A stretch of DNA of 19,488 nucleotides, from positions 1-19,488 of the forward strand of contig NZ_CAMPGZ010000062.1 in assembly GCF_946885725.1 (NCBI RefSeq), given 5' to 3'. Below the pieces are notes generated by a model that was not told where the DNA came from, did not search any database, and saw nothing but the letters and a program-made list of their open reading frames with translations. Made by a program: the position numbers and the translations under genes. Shown here piece after piece: positions 6,781-14,751 of the stretch. Numbering within the stretch: the stretch's first letter is position 1; each line of letters starts with the position of its first letter. Origin of the DNA: an uncultured Nocardioides sp. (GTDB lineage: Bacteria > Actinomycetota > Actinomycetes > Propionibacteriales > Nocardioidaceae).

Positions 6781-7152
6781 GTGCCCACGACCAACCTGAC
6801 GGCCGCCGACTTCGAGGAGACGGTCGCCGACAACGACATCGTGCTCGTGGACTTCTGGGCGTCCTGGTGCGGCCCCTGCCGCCAGTTCGCGCCTACGTTC
6901 GAGAAGGCGTCGGAGGCCCACCCCGACATCGTGTTCGGCAAGGTGGACACCGAGGCCGAGCAGGCGCTGGCACGCGCCGCCAACATCACCTCGATCCCGA
7001 CGCTCATGGCGTTCCGCGAGGGCGTGCTCGTGTTCGCGCAGCCGGGCGCGCTGCCGCCCGCCGCGCTCGACCAGGTCATCGACGCCGTCAAGGGCCTGGA
7101 CATGGCCGAGGTGCACGCCGAGGTCGCCAAGCAGCGCGGCGAGCAGAACTGA
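6781..7152 (+). CDS. Thioredoxin
   Basis: A 123-aa single-domain thioredoxin. The redox motif WCGPC (29-33, Cys30 and Cys33) follows the strand VLVDFWAS. The cis-proline is Pro73 in ITSIPTLMAF. The protein keeps the usual ~105-residue fold and adds about 15 residues (MAEVHAEVAKQRGEQN). It reduces protein disulfides in the cytoplasm; no signal peptide is seen. The GTG start is supported by GGAGGAG (6764-6770) at 10 nt spacing; upstream in-frame codons have no ribosome binding site. The gene lies alone between a divergent MBL-fold gene and a methyltransferase that has its own promoter. It is probably an accessory thioredoxin rather than the main trxA, which usually neighbours trxB. Confidence 0.92.
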   Translation: MPTTNLTAADFEETVADNDIVLVDFWASWCGPCRQFAPTFEKASEAHPDIVFGKVDTEAEQALARAANITSIPTLMAFREGVLVFAQPGALPPAALDQVIDAVKGLDMAEVHAEVAKQRGEQN

Positions 7153-7188
7153 TCGCCTGAACCAACCACTCACAGTGCGTCCGCGGCC

Positions 7189-7194
7189 TAGTCT
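7189..7194 (+). promoter_or_regulatory. -10 box of the methyltransferase gene
   Basis: TAGTCT (7189-7194) is followed by 6 nt (TTGGCC) and the GTG at 7201, so the transcript probably starts at or next to the start codon. No Shine-Dalgarno precedes the gene. Confidence 0.55.
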
Positions 7195-7200
7195 TTGGCC

Positions 7201-7836
7201 GTGGACGCACGTGCCTGGGACGAGAGGTACGCCGCCACCGAGCTGGTGTGGTCGGCCGGACCCAACCAGTTCGTCGAGAGCGAGCTGAAGGACCTCCGCC
7301 CCGGGCGGGCGCTCGACCTGGCCGCCGGCGAGGGTCGCAACGCGATCTGGCTCGCCGAGCAGGGCTGGGAGGTCACCGCCGTCGACTTCTCCCTCGTCGG
7401 GCTCGACAAGGGCCGGGCCGCGCTGGCCCAGCGCCCCGGCGGGCGCGATCTCCACGTCGAGTGGGTGCACGCGGACGTGCTCGAGTACGACCCCGGGCCG
7501 GTCTCGTTCGACCTGGTCCTCATCGCCTACCTCCAGCTCGTCGCCGACGAGCGCCGCCAGGCGATGCGGCGCGCGTTCGACTGCCTCACCGTCGGCGGCA
7601 CGTTCTTCGTCGTCGCCCACGACAGCACCAACATCGAGGAGGGAACGGGCGGCCCGTCCGACCCCGCGGTGCTCTACACCGCCGAGGACGTGCTCGACGA
7701 CCTGCGCGGCTGCTCCTTCGAGGTGTTGCGCGCCGAGCGCGTGAGCCGTCAGGTGGTCGAGGACCCCGTCTCCCACCGGGCGCATCCGGCGCGTACGGCG
7801 TACGACTGCCTGGTGCGGCTGCGCCGGACGGCCTGA
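7201..7836 (+). CDS. Class I SAM-dependent methyltransferase
   Basis: A 211-aa Rossmann-fold methyltransferase. SAM-binding motif I is LDLAAGEGRNAIWLA (38-52), followed by the acidic end of strand 2 in VTAVDFSLVGLDKGR (58-72). Later conserved points are HADVLEYD (90-97), FDLVLIAYLQL (103-113) and LTVGGTFFVVAHD (129-141). The opening WDERYAATELVWSAGPNQFV is typical of small TehB/UbiE-like methyltransferases widespread in actinobacteria. The substrate is unknown. GTG 7201 is chosen because it lies 6 nt after a -10 box; an in-frame TTG at 7195 would lie inside the promoter spacer. The LysR gene starts only 2 nt after its stop, so the two are very likely co-transcribed. Confidence 0.88.
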   Translation: MDARAWDERYAATELVWSAGPNQFVESELKDLRPGRALDLAAGEGRNAIWLAEQGWEVTAVDFSLVGLDKGRAALAQRPGGRDLHVEWVHADVLEYDPGPVSFDLVLIAYLQLVADERRQAMRRAFDCLTVGGTFFVVAHDSTNIEEGTGGPSDPAVLYTAEDVLDDLRGCSFEVLRAERVSRQVVEDPVSHRAHPARTAYDCLVRLRRTA

Positions 7837-7838
7837 CG

Positions 7839-8792
7839 ATGACGCCCGCCCAGCTCAAGGCGTTCGCCTGCGTCGTGCGGCTCGGCTCGGTCAAGTCGGC
7901 CGCCCAGGAGCTGGGAGTGAGCGAGGCCGCGGTGTCCATCCACGTCGGGCACCTCCGCAAGGAGCTCGACGACCAGCTTTTCGTGCGCACCGCCTCCGGG
8001 TTGGCGTTCACCCCCGGCGGCCTGCGGCTGGCGAGCCGGGCGATGGAGATCGTCGGCCTGCAGGAGCGCACCGTGCACGAGGTCAGCCAGGCCAGTGCCG
8101 GCCGACGGCTGCTGCGCATGGCCGCCTCCAGCCTGTTCGCCGAGCACGCCGCCCCCGGGCTCATCGAGCTCTTCGCGAGCCGGGCCGACGACCTCGACGT
8201 CGAGCTGAGCGTGTGCGCGCCGTCCCAGATGGCCGACCTGCTGCACTCCCGGACCGTCGACATCGCCGTCAGCCCCGTGCACCCGGAGGGCGGCTCGCTG
8301 GTGCGGACGCCGTTCCTCAACTACGAGGTGGTGACCGTCGCCGCGCCCGCGCACCCGTTGGCCGGGATGCTGGCGACTCCGCAGCAGGTGCGTGAGCAGC
8401 GGTGGTTCCTCGGCCCGTCCGCGGCCGGCGAGCAGGGCACCGTCGCGGGGATGCTGCGCCAGCTCGGCATCCCCGAGGAGCGCCAGAGCATCTTCCAGAG
8501 CGACGCCGCCGCCGTCGAGGAGACCAAGCGCGGCGACGGGCTGTCGCTCGCGCTGCGGTTCGCCGTCGCCGGCGACCTCGCGGGCGGGCGGGTCGCCGCC
8601 GTCCAGGGCAGCCACCTGCGCGCGACCGGCACCTGGTCCGCGCTCGCGCTGCCACCGCACAGTCAGGTGCCCGCCACCGCCGAGCTGCTCCGGTTCATCA
8701 CCACCCCGCGCGCCACCCAGGCGATGGTGCGAGGTGCGGGCGTGCGCCGCGGACGGTTCCGCCCCTCGGTGCACGTCACGCTGTGGTCGTGA
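7839..8792 (+). CDS. LysR-family transcriptional regulator, candidate regulator of the cox cluster
   Basis: A 317-aa LysR-type protein. The N-terminal winged helix-turn-helix (1-60) reads LKAFACVVRLGSVKSAAQEL, then SEAAVSIHVGHLRKELDDQLFVR. A linker helix and the periplasmic-binding-like effector domain (about 90-300) follow. The ATG is 2 nt after the methyltransferase stop, so it depends on the upstream promoter at 7189. Its last 17 nt overlap the end of coxE from the opposite strand. LysR-type regulators such as CutR of Mycobacterium sp. JC1 control CO dehydrogenase genes, and this gene borders a form I cox cluster. Regulation of cox is therefore a reasonable inference, with a candidate dyad at 15739-15762. 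The inducer is unknown. Confidence 0.88.
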   Translation: MTPAQLKAFACVVRLGSVKSAAQELGVSEAAVSIHVGHLRKELDDQLFVRTASGLAFTPGGLRLASRAMEIVGLQERTVHEVSQASAGRRLLRMAASSLFAEHAAPGLIELFASRADDLDVELSVCAPSQMADLLHSRTVDIAVSPVHPEGGSLVRTPFLNYEVVTVAAPAHPLAGMLATPQQVREQRWFLGPSAAGEQGTVAGMLRQLGIPEERQSIFQSDAAAVEETKRGDGLSLALRFAVAGDLAGGRVAAVQGSHLRATGTWSALALPPHSQVPATAELLRFITTPRATQAMVRGAGVRRGRFRPSVHVTLWS

Positions 8793-10002
8793 CCGGGGCC
8801 ATCACCGGCGCCACGATCACGTCCAGCGCGTCGAGCACCGCGCGTAGGTGGTGCGCCGGGAGGAACGCGTCGCAATACGGCAGGGCGGTGGCCATCGACC
8901 CGACCAGCGGCTCGAAGCCGGGCGCCGCCACCCGCGGGTTCAGCCACACCACGCTGTACGCCCGCAGCCGGGCGCGTTTCATCGCCCGCGCCAGCAGCGC
9001 CGAGTCGTCGGAGTCCCAGCCGTCGGAGCACACCACGAGCACCCCGCCGCGCAGCGCCTGCCCGTGCCGCGAGGCGAGCAGCTCCGCGAGGCAGGTCGCC
9101 AGCCGGGTGCCGCCGTACCGGTCCGTCACCTGCTCGCTGGCCAGCTCCATCGCCGTGCTCGCGGACCGGTTCCGCAGCGCGGGGGTGAGCCGGGTCAGCG
9201 ACGTGGAGAACGCGAAGGTCTCCGCGCGCCCCGACCTGGCCAGCGCCCGCATGACGTGCAGGTACGCGGTGGAGTAGGCGCGCATCGACTCGCTGACGTC
9301 GACCAGCATGGTCAGCGACCGCGGCCGCGGTACGGCGCGGGTCCGGCTCAGCCGCACCGCCTCCCAGCCGGTACGGCGGGAGCGCGCGATCGTCTCGCGC
9401 AGCGCGATGCGCCGCCCTCCGGGCACCACCCGCCGGCGCCGGCTGACCCGTTGCGGCCACCGCGGCAGCGACCGCTCCAGCCAGGCGCCGACCAGCGCGA
9501 GCTGGTGCTCGTCCAGCTCCTCGAAGGGCACCTCGGCCACCGCCCGCACCGCGCTCGGCATCAGCTCCGGCACCACCAGGTCGCCGTCGACACCACCGTC
9601 GTCGGCCTCGTGGGCCCGGGCGTGCCACGGCAGCACCACGGTCGTGCCCTCCGCCGCTCCGGCCGGGGAGGCGCCGGCGACACTCTCGCCCTCGCTCTCC
9701 TCGACCTCACGCTGCAGCGGCCCACTGGCCTGTCCCTCCAGCGGCAGGGCGGCGTCGCGGAACACCTGGTCGAAGACCCGGTCGAACGTGGGCAGGTCGT
9801 GTTGGCGGTTCACGAGGGTGACCCGCAGCAGCCAGTACAGCGCGTCCAGGTCGCGTGGGGCCGACGCCTCGAGTCCCTCGGTCAGCGCGGACAGGGCGGT
9901 GAACGTCACCGGCACGCCCGCCGAGCGGAGCCGCTCCCCCAGCGCGACCACGAAGGCGCCGCGGTCCACCGCGCGCAGGACCGGGCCGCCGGGCTCGCTC
10001 AT
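8776..10002 (-). CDS. coxE: CoxE, VWA-domain protein for CO dehydrogenase maturation
   Basis: A 408-aa protein of the CoxE family. A von Willebrand A domain occupies the C-terminal half, with the MIDAS motif DVSES (235-239) in SLTMLVDVSESM and later VVCSDGWDSDDSALL. The N-terminal half is helical (FVVALGERLRSAGVPVTFTA), followed by an acidic, low-complexity linker (about 95-140). In Oligotropha, CoxE works with the AAA+ protein CoxD in inserting sulfur and copper into the CoxL active site. ATG 10002 is used; a GTG directly before it at 10005 is equally possible. The start lies 6 nt past the coxD stop. The gene is the last of the operon and converges on LysR with a 17-nt overlap, leaving no room for a dedicated terminator. 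Confidence 0.9.
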   Translation of the reverse strand: MSEPGGPVLRAVDRGAFVVALGERLRSAGVPVTFTALSALTEGLEASAPRDLDALYWLLRVTLVNRQHDLPTFDRVFDQVFRDAALPLEGQASGPLQREVEESEGESVAGASPAGAAEGTTVVLPWHARAHEADDGGVDGDLVVPELMPSAVRAVAEVPFEELDEHQLALVGAWLERSLPRWPQRVSRRRRVVPGGRRIALRETIARSRRTGWEAVRLSRTRAVPRPRSLTMLVDVSESMRAYSTAYLHVMRALARSGRAETFAFSTSLTRLTPALRNRSASTAMELASEQVTDRYGGTRLATCLAELLASRHGQALRGGVLVVCSDGWDSDDSALLARAMKRARLRAYSVVWLNPRVAAPGFEPLVGSMATALPYCDAFLPAHHLRAVLDALDVIVAPVMAPVTTTA

Positions 10003-10008
10003 CACGCG

Positions 10009-10911
10009 CTACCCGAACACGAACGAGTCCGCGGCCGCGGCCAGGACGTCGCGGTCGTCCGGGGTCTTGGCCAGCGCGCTGAGCGTGGCGCGCACGTCCT
10101 CCCGCACCAGCTCGCCCACCCCGAGCGCAGCCAGCGCGGCGACCCAGTTGATCGCCTCCGCGACCCCCGGCGCCTTGTCGACGTCGAGCGTGCGCACGTG
10201 CCCCACGAACCGGGCCGCGGACTCGATCAGGGCCTCGTTGGCGTCGGGGACCGTCCGCCGCAGGATCGCGACCGCACGCTCGGGCGACGGGAACTCCAGC
10301 CAGTGGTACAGGCATCGCCGGCGCAGCGCGTCGTGCAGGTCGCGGCTCCGGTTGGAGGTCAGCACCACGATGGGCGGCCGGACCGCGGTGAACGTGCCGA
10401 GCTCGGGCACCGTCACCGACGACTCGCCCAGGAACTCCAGCAGCAGGGCCTCGAACTCGTCGTCGGCGCGGTCGATCTCGTCGATCAGCAGCACCGGCGC
10501 CGCGGGACCGTCGTACCGGACGCAGTGCAGGATCGGCCGCTCCAGGAGGTACTCCTCGGAGAACAGGTCGGCCTCGGTCAGCCGCTCGTGCCGCGCCTCG
10601 GCGAGCCTGATCGCGAGCAGCTGGCGCTGGTAGTTCCAGTCGTAGAGCGCCTCGCTGGCCGAGAGCCCCTCGTAGCACTGCAGTCGCACCAGCGGTACGC
10701 CGAGGGCCAGCGCGAGCACCTTCGCCGCAGCCGTCTTGCCCACGCCCGGCTCACCCTCGAGGAGCAGCGGGAGCCCGAGGCGCAGCGACAGGAAGATCGC
10801 CGTGGCGGTGCCCTGGTCGGCCAGGTAGTCGTGCTCGTCGAGGAGGCGGCGTACCTCCTCGGCGTCACCCGGCAGGTCGCGCCCGTCGGATCGCTCGACA
10901 GATGTGGTCAC
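10009..10911 (-). CDS. coxD: CoxD, MoxR-type AAA+ ATPase for CO dehydrogenase maturation
   Basis: A 300-aa MoxR-family ATPase. Walker A is GEPGVGKT (53-60), Walker B is VLLIDEID (140-147), sensor 1 lies in VVLTSNRSRDL (Asn187) and an arginine-rich helix DALRRRCLYHW follows. The segment LQCYEGLSASEALYDWNYQR (78-97) is typical of CoxD-like proteins. CoxD of Oligotropha is a membrane-associated chaperone ATPase needed to build the [CuSMoO2] cluster, together with the VWA protein CoxE encoded next. GTG 10911 is chosen because it overlaps the TGA of the preceding xdhC gene (GTGA), giving translational coupling. A longer in-frame start at 10944 would intrude further into xdhC. Family identity is clear; the role follows from context. 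Confidence 0.92.
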   Translation of the reverse strand: MTTSVERSDGRDLPGDAEEVRRLLDEHDYLADQGTATAIFLSLRLGLPLLLEGEPGVGKTAAAKVLALALGVPLVRLQCYEGLSASEALYDWNYQRQLLAIRLAEARHERLTEADLFSEEYLLERPILHCVRYDGPAAPVLLIDEIDRADDEFEALLLEFLGESSVTVPELGTFTAVRPPIVVLTSNRSRDLHDALRRRCLYHWLEFPSPERAVAILRRTVPDANEALIESAARFVGHVRTLDVDKAPGVAEAINWVAALAALGVGELVREDVRATLSALAKTPDDRDVLAAAADSFVFG

Positions 10912-11801
10912 GACGCCAGTGTGCTGGCAAACGTGTCCCGGCAACCGGGGTTGCAGAACCAGTAGTCGACGCCGTCGTGCTGCAGGTGCGGCGTGTCCGG
11001 CAGGACCGTGACCGTCATCCCGCAGACCGGGTCGATCGCGGTGGACGGGACCGGAGCGGACATGGACGGCAGGCTCGCCGCGGTGAGGCCCTCGAGCCTG
11101 ATCGCGCGGATCACCGCCGCGAGGATCGACAGCGCGATCTCCGGAGCGGTCCGCGCGCCGATGTCGAGGCCGACGTGCGGGTGCACGCGAGGCAGCTCGT
11201 CCTCGGCCGGGGCGAGCTCGTGGAGGATCTCCTTGGCACGCGTGCGGCTGCAGACCAGCCCGACGAACCCGACCCCGGCGTCCAGGGCGCGTCGCATCGC
11301 GCCCACCTCGTCGCCGCCGTGGGTGGACACGATGACCGCGACGGCACCCTCAGGCGAGGCGCCGTCGTCGGCGCGGGTGACCACGAAGTCCACGGCCGGC
11401 GCGAGTGTGGCGAGTGCCTCCGCTGTGGGTGAGGCTCCGACCAGGTGCAGGACCGGCGCCGGCAGCACCGGCTCGAGGTAGATCTCCATCGCACCTCCGG
11501 ACAGGCAGGGGTTCACCACCACCCGCGCGCCCGGCGTCTCCGGGAACGCCTCTCGCTCCTCGGGGAGCACGCGCAGCAGCAGGCTCTCGCCGCTCTCCAG
11601 CGTCTCGAGCGCGGCTGTGCGCACCGACCCGGCCGCGCAGTGCCCGCCGACGAAGCCCTCCATCGAGCCGTCGGCGAGCACGATCGCGCGGTCGCCGGCC
11701 TTGGTCGAGCTGGGCTCCTGCGCGCGCACCACCGTGGCACGCACGAAGGGCACCCGGGCGTGCTCGAGCTCGTCGATGCGGTCGCTGAGGGTCACAACCA
11801 C
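10908..11801 (-). CDS. XdhC/CoxF-family molybdenum-cofactor maturation protein with C-terminal YHS domain
   Basis: A 297-aa protein in three parts. Residues about 1-75 are the XdhC/CoxI N-terminal domain (FVRATVVRAQEPSSTKAGDR, then GFVGGHCAAGSVR). Residues about 115-235 are the Rossmann-like XdhC C-terminal domain (VLHLVGASPTAEALATLAP, IVSTHGGDEVGAMRRALDAG, VHPHVGLDIGARTAPEIALS). The last ~45 residues form a YHS domain (DPVCGMTV, DYWFCNPGCRDTF), a Cys-rich module seen in metal-handling proteins. XdhC proteins bind Mo cofactor and help sulfurate it before insertion, so in this operon it probably serves CoxL. The start is GTG at 11801 after GAGAGG, 12 nt past the coxL stop; GTG 11795 has better ribosome-binding-site spacing and is possible. 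The fused YHS module may help deliver copper, which is inference. Confidence 0.88.
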   Translation of the reverse strand: MVVTLSDRIDELEHARVPFVRATVVRAQEPSSTKAGDRAIVLADGSMEGFVGGHCAAGSVRTAALETLESGESLLLRVLPEEREAFPETPGARVVVNPCLSGGAMEIYLEPVLPAPVLHLVGASPTAEALATLAPAVDFVVTRADDGASPEGAVAVIVSTHGGDEVGAMRRALDAGVGFVGLVCSRTRAKEILHELAPAEDELPRVHPHVGLDIGARTAPEIALSILAAVIRAIRLEGLTAASLPSMSAPVPSTAIDPVCGMTVTVLPDTPHLQHDGVDYWFCNPGCRDTFASTLAS

Positions 11802-11813
11802 GTTCCTCTCGGC

Positions 11814-14228
11814 CTAGATCGGCGGCGTGGGGTCGCCACGCATCGCGTCCCACACCCGCGACGGGGTCAGCGGCATGTCGGCGTGGCGTACGCCGAACGG
11901 CTTGAGCGCGTCGACCACGGCGTTCACCACCGCCGGTGGCGAGCCGACGGTCGCGGACTCGCCGACGCCCTTGGCGCCGATCGGGTGGTGCGGCGACGGC
12001 GTCACCGTGTAGCCGGTCTCCCAGTGCGGCACCTCGAGCGCGGTCGGGATGAGGTAGTCCATCAGCGACCCGCTGAGGCAGTTGCCGTCCTCGTCGAAGG
12101 CGATCATCTCCATCAGCGCCATGCCGACGCCGTCGGTGAGACCGCCGTGCACCTGCCCCTCGATGATCATCGGGTTGATCCGGGTGCCGCAGTCGTCGAC
12201 CGCGACGAACCGGCGCACCTTCACCTGGGCGGTGCCGGGGTCGATGTCGACGACGCAGATGTAGGCACCGAACGGGTAGGTGAGGTTCTCGGGGTTGTAG
12301 CAGATCTGGGCCTCGAGCCCGCCCTCGAGCCCGTCCGGCAGGTCGCCGGCGCCGTGGGCACGCATCGCGATGTCCTGGATGGTGACCGACTTGCTCGGGT
12401 CGCCCTTCACGTGGAACGCGCCCTTCGTCCACTCCAGGTCGTTGACCGACACCTCGAGCATTCCGGAGGCGATGATGCGGGCCTTGTCACGCACCCTGCG
12501 GGCCACCAGCGCGGCGGCGGCACCGGAGACCGGCGTCGAACGGCTGCCGTAGGTGCCGAGGCCGAACGGGGTCTGGTCGGTGTCGCCGTTGACCACCTGG
12601 ATGTCCTCCGGCGGGATGCCGATCTCCTCGGCGACGATCTGGGCGAACGTCGTCTCGTGGCCCTGGCCCTGGCTCATGCAGGAGACCCGGACGACGGCCT
12701 TGCCGGTGGGGTGCACCCGCAGCTCGCAGCCGTCGTTCATGCCGAGGCCGAGGATGTCCATGTGCTTGCGGGGTCCGGCGCCGACCGCCTCGGTGAAGAA
12801 CGAGACCCCGATGCCCATCAGCTCGCCGCGGGCCCGGCGCTCCTCCTGCTCCTTCCGGAGCTCGTCGTACCCGGCGATCTCGAGGGCGACGTCCAGCGCC
12901 CGCTCGTAGTTGCCGGAGTCGTAGACCCAGCCGGTCCTGGTGGTGTACGGGAACTGGTCGGGCCGGAGCAGGTTGCGGCGCCGCAGCGAGACGGGGTCCA
13001 TCTCCAGCTCGTAGGCGAGGCAGTCGACCAGCCGCTCGATGAGGTAGACCGCCTCGGTGATCCGGAACGAGCAGGCGTAGGCCACGCCGCCCGGGGCCTT
13101 GTTGGTGTAGACCGCGGTCATGTGGCAGTACGCCGCCTCGAGGTCGTAGCTGCCGGTGAAGACGCCGAAGAACCCGGCCGGGTACTTCGTCGGGGCGGCG
13201 ACGCCGTTGAAGGCACCGTGGTCGGCCAGCACGTAGGTGCGCACGGCCAGGATCCGGCCCTCCTTGGTGGCGGCGATCTCACCGCGCATGATGTAGTCAC
13301 GGGCGAAGCCGGTGCTGGTGAGGTTCTCGGTGCGGTCCTCCACCCACTTGACCGGCTTGCCGGTGAGCAGCGAGCCGACGATCGCGCAGACGTAGCCGGG
13401 GTAGATCGGCACCTTGCCGCCGAAGCCGCCGCCGATGTCGGGAGCGATCACGCGGATCTTGTGCTCGGGCAGCCCGGCGACCAGCGCGTACAGCGTGCGG
13501 TGGGCGTGTGGTGCCTGCGTGGTGGACCAGAGGGTGAGCTTGCCCTCCACCGGGTCGTAGTCGGCGACCGCGCCGCAGGTCTCCATCGGGGCCGGGTGCA
13601 CCCGCGGGTAGACGATGTCCTGGGTCACCACGACGTCGGCCTTCGCGAAGACCTTCGCCGTGGCGTCGGCGTCCCCGGTCTCCCAGTCGAAGATGTGGTT
13701 GTCAGTCCTGCCCTCCAGGTCGTCGCGAATCACCGGGGCCTCGGGGGCCAGCGCCTTCCGTACGTCGACGACGGGCTCGAGGATGTCGTACTCGACGTCG
13801 ATCAGCTCGAGGGCGTCGCGGGCGGCGTACCGGTCCTCGGCGACGACGAAGGCGACCTCCTGACCCTGGAAGCGGACCTTGTCGGTCGCGAGCACGGCCT
13901 GCACGTCGTTGGACAGGGTCGGCATCCAGGCCAGCCCCTTCTCCGCCAGCATCTCGCCGGTGACGACGGCCTTGACCTTCGGGTGCGCCTCGGCGGCGCT
14001 GGTGTCGATCGAGACGATCCGCGCGTGCGCGACCGGCGAGCGAAGGATCGCCAGGTGCAGCATGCCGGTCAGCTGAACGTCGTCGACGTAGCGGCCGCGG
14101 CCGCGGATGAACCGGGGGTCCTCCTTGCGCAGCATCCGGCCGTGGCCGAGCGGCTTCTGGTCGTTGTCGACGTGCTCGAGGTCCTCGGCGACCTCGGCGA
14201 CGCCTGGTTCGTGCTTGATGGTGGTCAT
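11814..14228 (-). CDS. coxL: Aerobic CO dehydrogenase large subunit, form I (Mo-Cu)
   Basis: An 804-aa molybdenum hydroxylase large subunit, the catalytic chain oxidising CO with water to CO2, two protons and two electrons. The form I signature AYACSFR is at 383-389, with Cys386 corresponding to the Cu-binding Cys388 of Oligotropha. Other cofactor contacts are Gln238 (STTQAPHAHR), GGGFGGK (266-272), QGQGHET (520-526) and the catalytic Glu757 in GAKGVGES (751-758). The N-terminal RMLRKEDPRFIRGRGRYVDD is typical of the family. Length matches known form I CoxL (about 800-810). ATG 14228 overlaps the coxS TGA as ATGA. The protein is cytoplasmic and assembles as (CoxLMS)2. This assignment rests directly on the active-site loop and is strong. 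Confidence 0.97.
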   Translation of the reverse strand: MTTIKHEPGVAEVAEDLEHVDNDQKPLGHGRMLRKEDPRFIRGRGRYVDDVQLTGMLHLAILRSPVAHARIVSIDTSAAEAHPKVKAVVTGEMLAEKGLAWMPTLSNDVQAVLATDKVRFQGQEVAFVVAEDRYAARDALELIDVEYDILEPVVDVRKALAPEAPVIRDDLEGRTDNHIFDWETGDADATAKVFAKADVVVTQDIVYPRVHPAPMETCGAVADYDPVEGKLTLWSTTQAPHAHRTLYALVAGLPEHKIRVIAPDIGGGFGGKVPIYPGYVCAIVGSLLTGKPVKWVEDRTENLTSTGFARDYIMRGEIAATKEGRILAVRTYVLADHGAFNGVAAPTKYPAGFFGVFTGSYDLEAAYCHMTAVYTNKAPGGVAYACSFRITEAVYLIERLVDCLAYELEMDPVSLRRRNLLRPDQFPYTTRTGWVYDSGNYERALDVALEIAGYDELRKEQEERRARGELMGIGVSFFTEAVGAGPRKHMDILGLGMNDGCELRVHPTGKAVVRVSCMSQGQGHETTFAQIVAEEIGIPPEDIQVVNGDTDQTPFGLGTYGSRSTPVSGAAAALVARRVRDKARIIASGMLEVSVNDLEWTKGAFHVKGDPSKSVTIQDIAMRAHGAGDLPDGLEGGLEAQICYNPENLTYPFGAYICVVDIDPGTAQVKVRRFVAVDDCGTRINPMIIEGQVHGGLTDGVGMALMEMIAFDEDGNCLSGSLMDYLIPTALEVPHWETGYTVTPSPHHPIGAKGVGESATVGSPPAVVNAVVDALKPFGVRHADMPLTPSRVWDAMRGDPTPPI

Positions 14229-14749
14229 GACGCGCTCCCGACGGTCTCCTCGGGCTCACTGGAGGCGGCTTCCGCCCCGTCGCCGTGACCGTCGCCGTGG
14301 CCGGCGGCCCACTGCACGGAGCGGACGATCGTGGTGTAGCCGGTGCAGCGGCAGATCTGTCCCGAGATCGCTTCGCGGATGGTCTGCTCGCTCGGGTTCG
14401 GGTCGCGGTCGAGCAGGGCACGAGCGGTCATCAGCATGCCGGGCGTGCAGAACCCGCACTGCAGGCCGTGGCAGCGCATGAACCCCTCCTGGACGGGGTC
14501 GAGCACGCCGTCCTGCTCCAGTCCCTCGACGGTGCGGACCTCGTGCCCGCCGGCCATCGCGGCCAGGACCGTGCAGGACTTCACCGGCTCGCCGTCGAGC
14601 CACACCGCGCAGGTGCCGCAGTTGCTGGTGTCGCAGCCCCAGTGGGTGCCGGTGAGCCCGAGCTCGTCGCGCAGGAAGTGGACCAGCAGCATGCGGCCCT
14701 CGATCTCCCGGGTGACGGTCTCCCCGTTGACGGTCATCGTCACCTGCAT
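14225..14749 (-). CDS. coxS: Aerobic CO dehydrogenase small subunit ([2Fe-2S])
   Basis: A 174-aa iron-sulfur subunit that passes electrons from the Mo-Cu site to FAD. The N-terminal plant-ferredoxin-type cluster uses Cys39, Cys44, Cys47 and Cys59 (GCDTSNCGTCAVW, then VKSC). The second, helical cluster uses Cys98, Cys101, Cys133 and Cys135 (QCGFCTPGM, ICRCTGY). The typical core ends near residue 150; a His/Gly/Asp/Glu-rich tail (HGDGHGDGAEAASSEPEE) extends it by about 24 residues. ATG 14749 follows the coxM stop by 2 nt. The stop overlaps the coxL start as ATGA. The M-S-L order is the canonical form I arrangement. Confidence 0.96.
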   Translation of the reverse strand: MQVTMTVNGETVTREIEGRMLLVHFLRDELGLTGTHWGCDTSNCGTCAVWLDGEPVKSCTVLAAMAGGHEVRTVEGLEQDGVLDPVQEGFMRCHGLQCGFCTPGMLMTARALLDRDPNPSEQTIREAISGQICRCTGYTTIVRSVQWAAGHGDGHGDGAEAASSEPEETVGSAS

Positions 14750-14751
14750 CG

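Noticed and set aside
8848..10965. A 705-codon open frame on the plus strand opposite coxE and coxD
   Set aside because: Low-complexity Arg/Gln/His translation without motifs; the minus strand has clear VWA and AAA+ signatures.
11814..14228. Form II CoxL or another xanthine-dehydrogenase-type enzyme
   Set aside because: The active-site loop reads AYACSFR, the form I signature, and the M-S-L gene order with coxD and coxE agrees.
11445..14288. A 947-codon open frame on the plus strand opposite xdhC, coxL and the end of coxS
   Set aside because: It is the mirror of a GC-rich coding strand: composition is Val/Asp/Arg/His-rich with no domains, while the minus strand shows full catalytic motifs.
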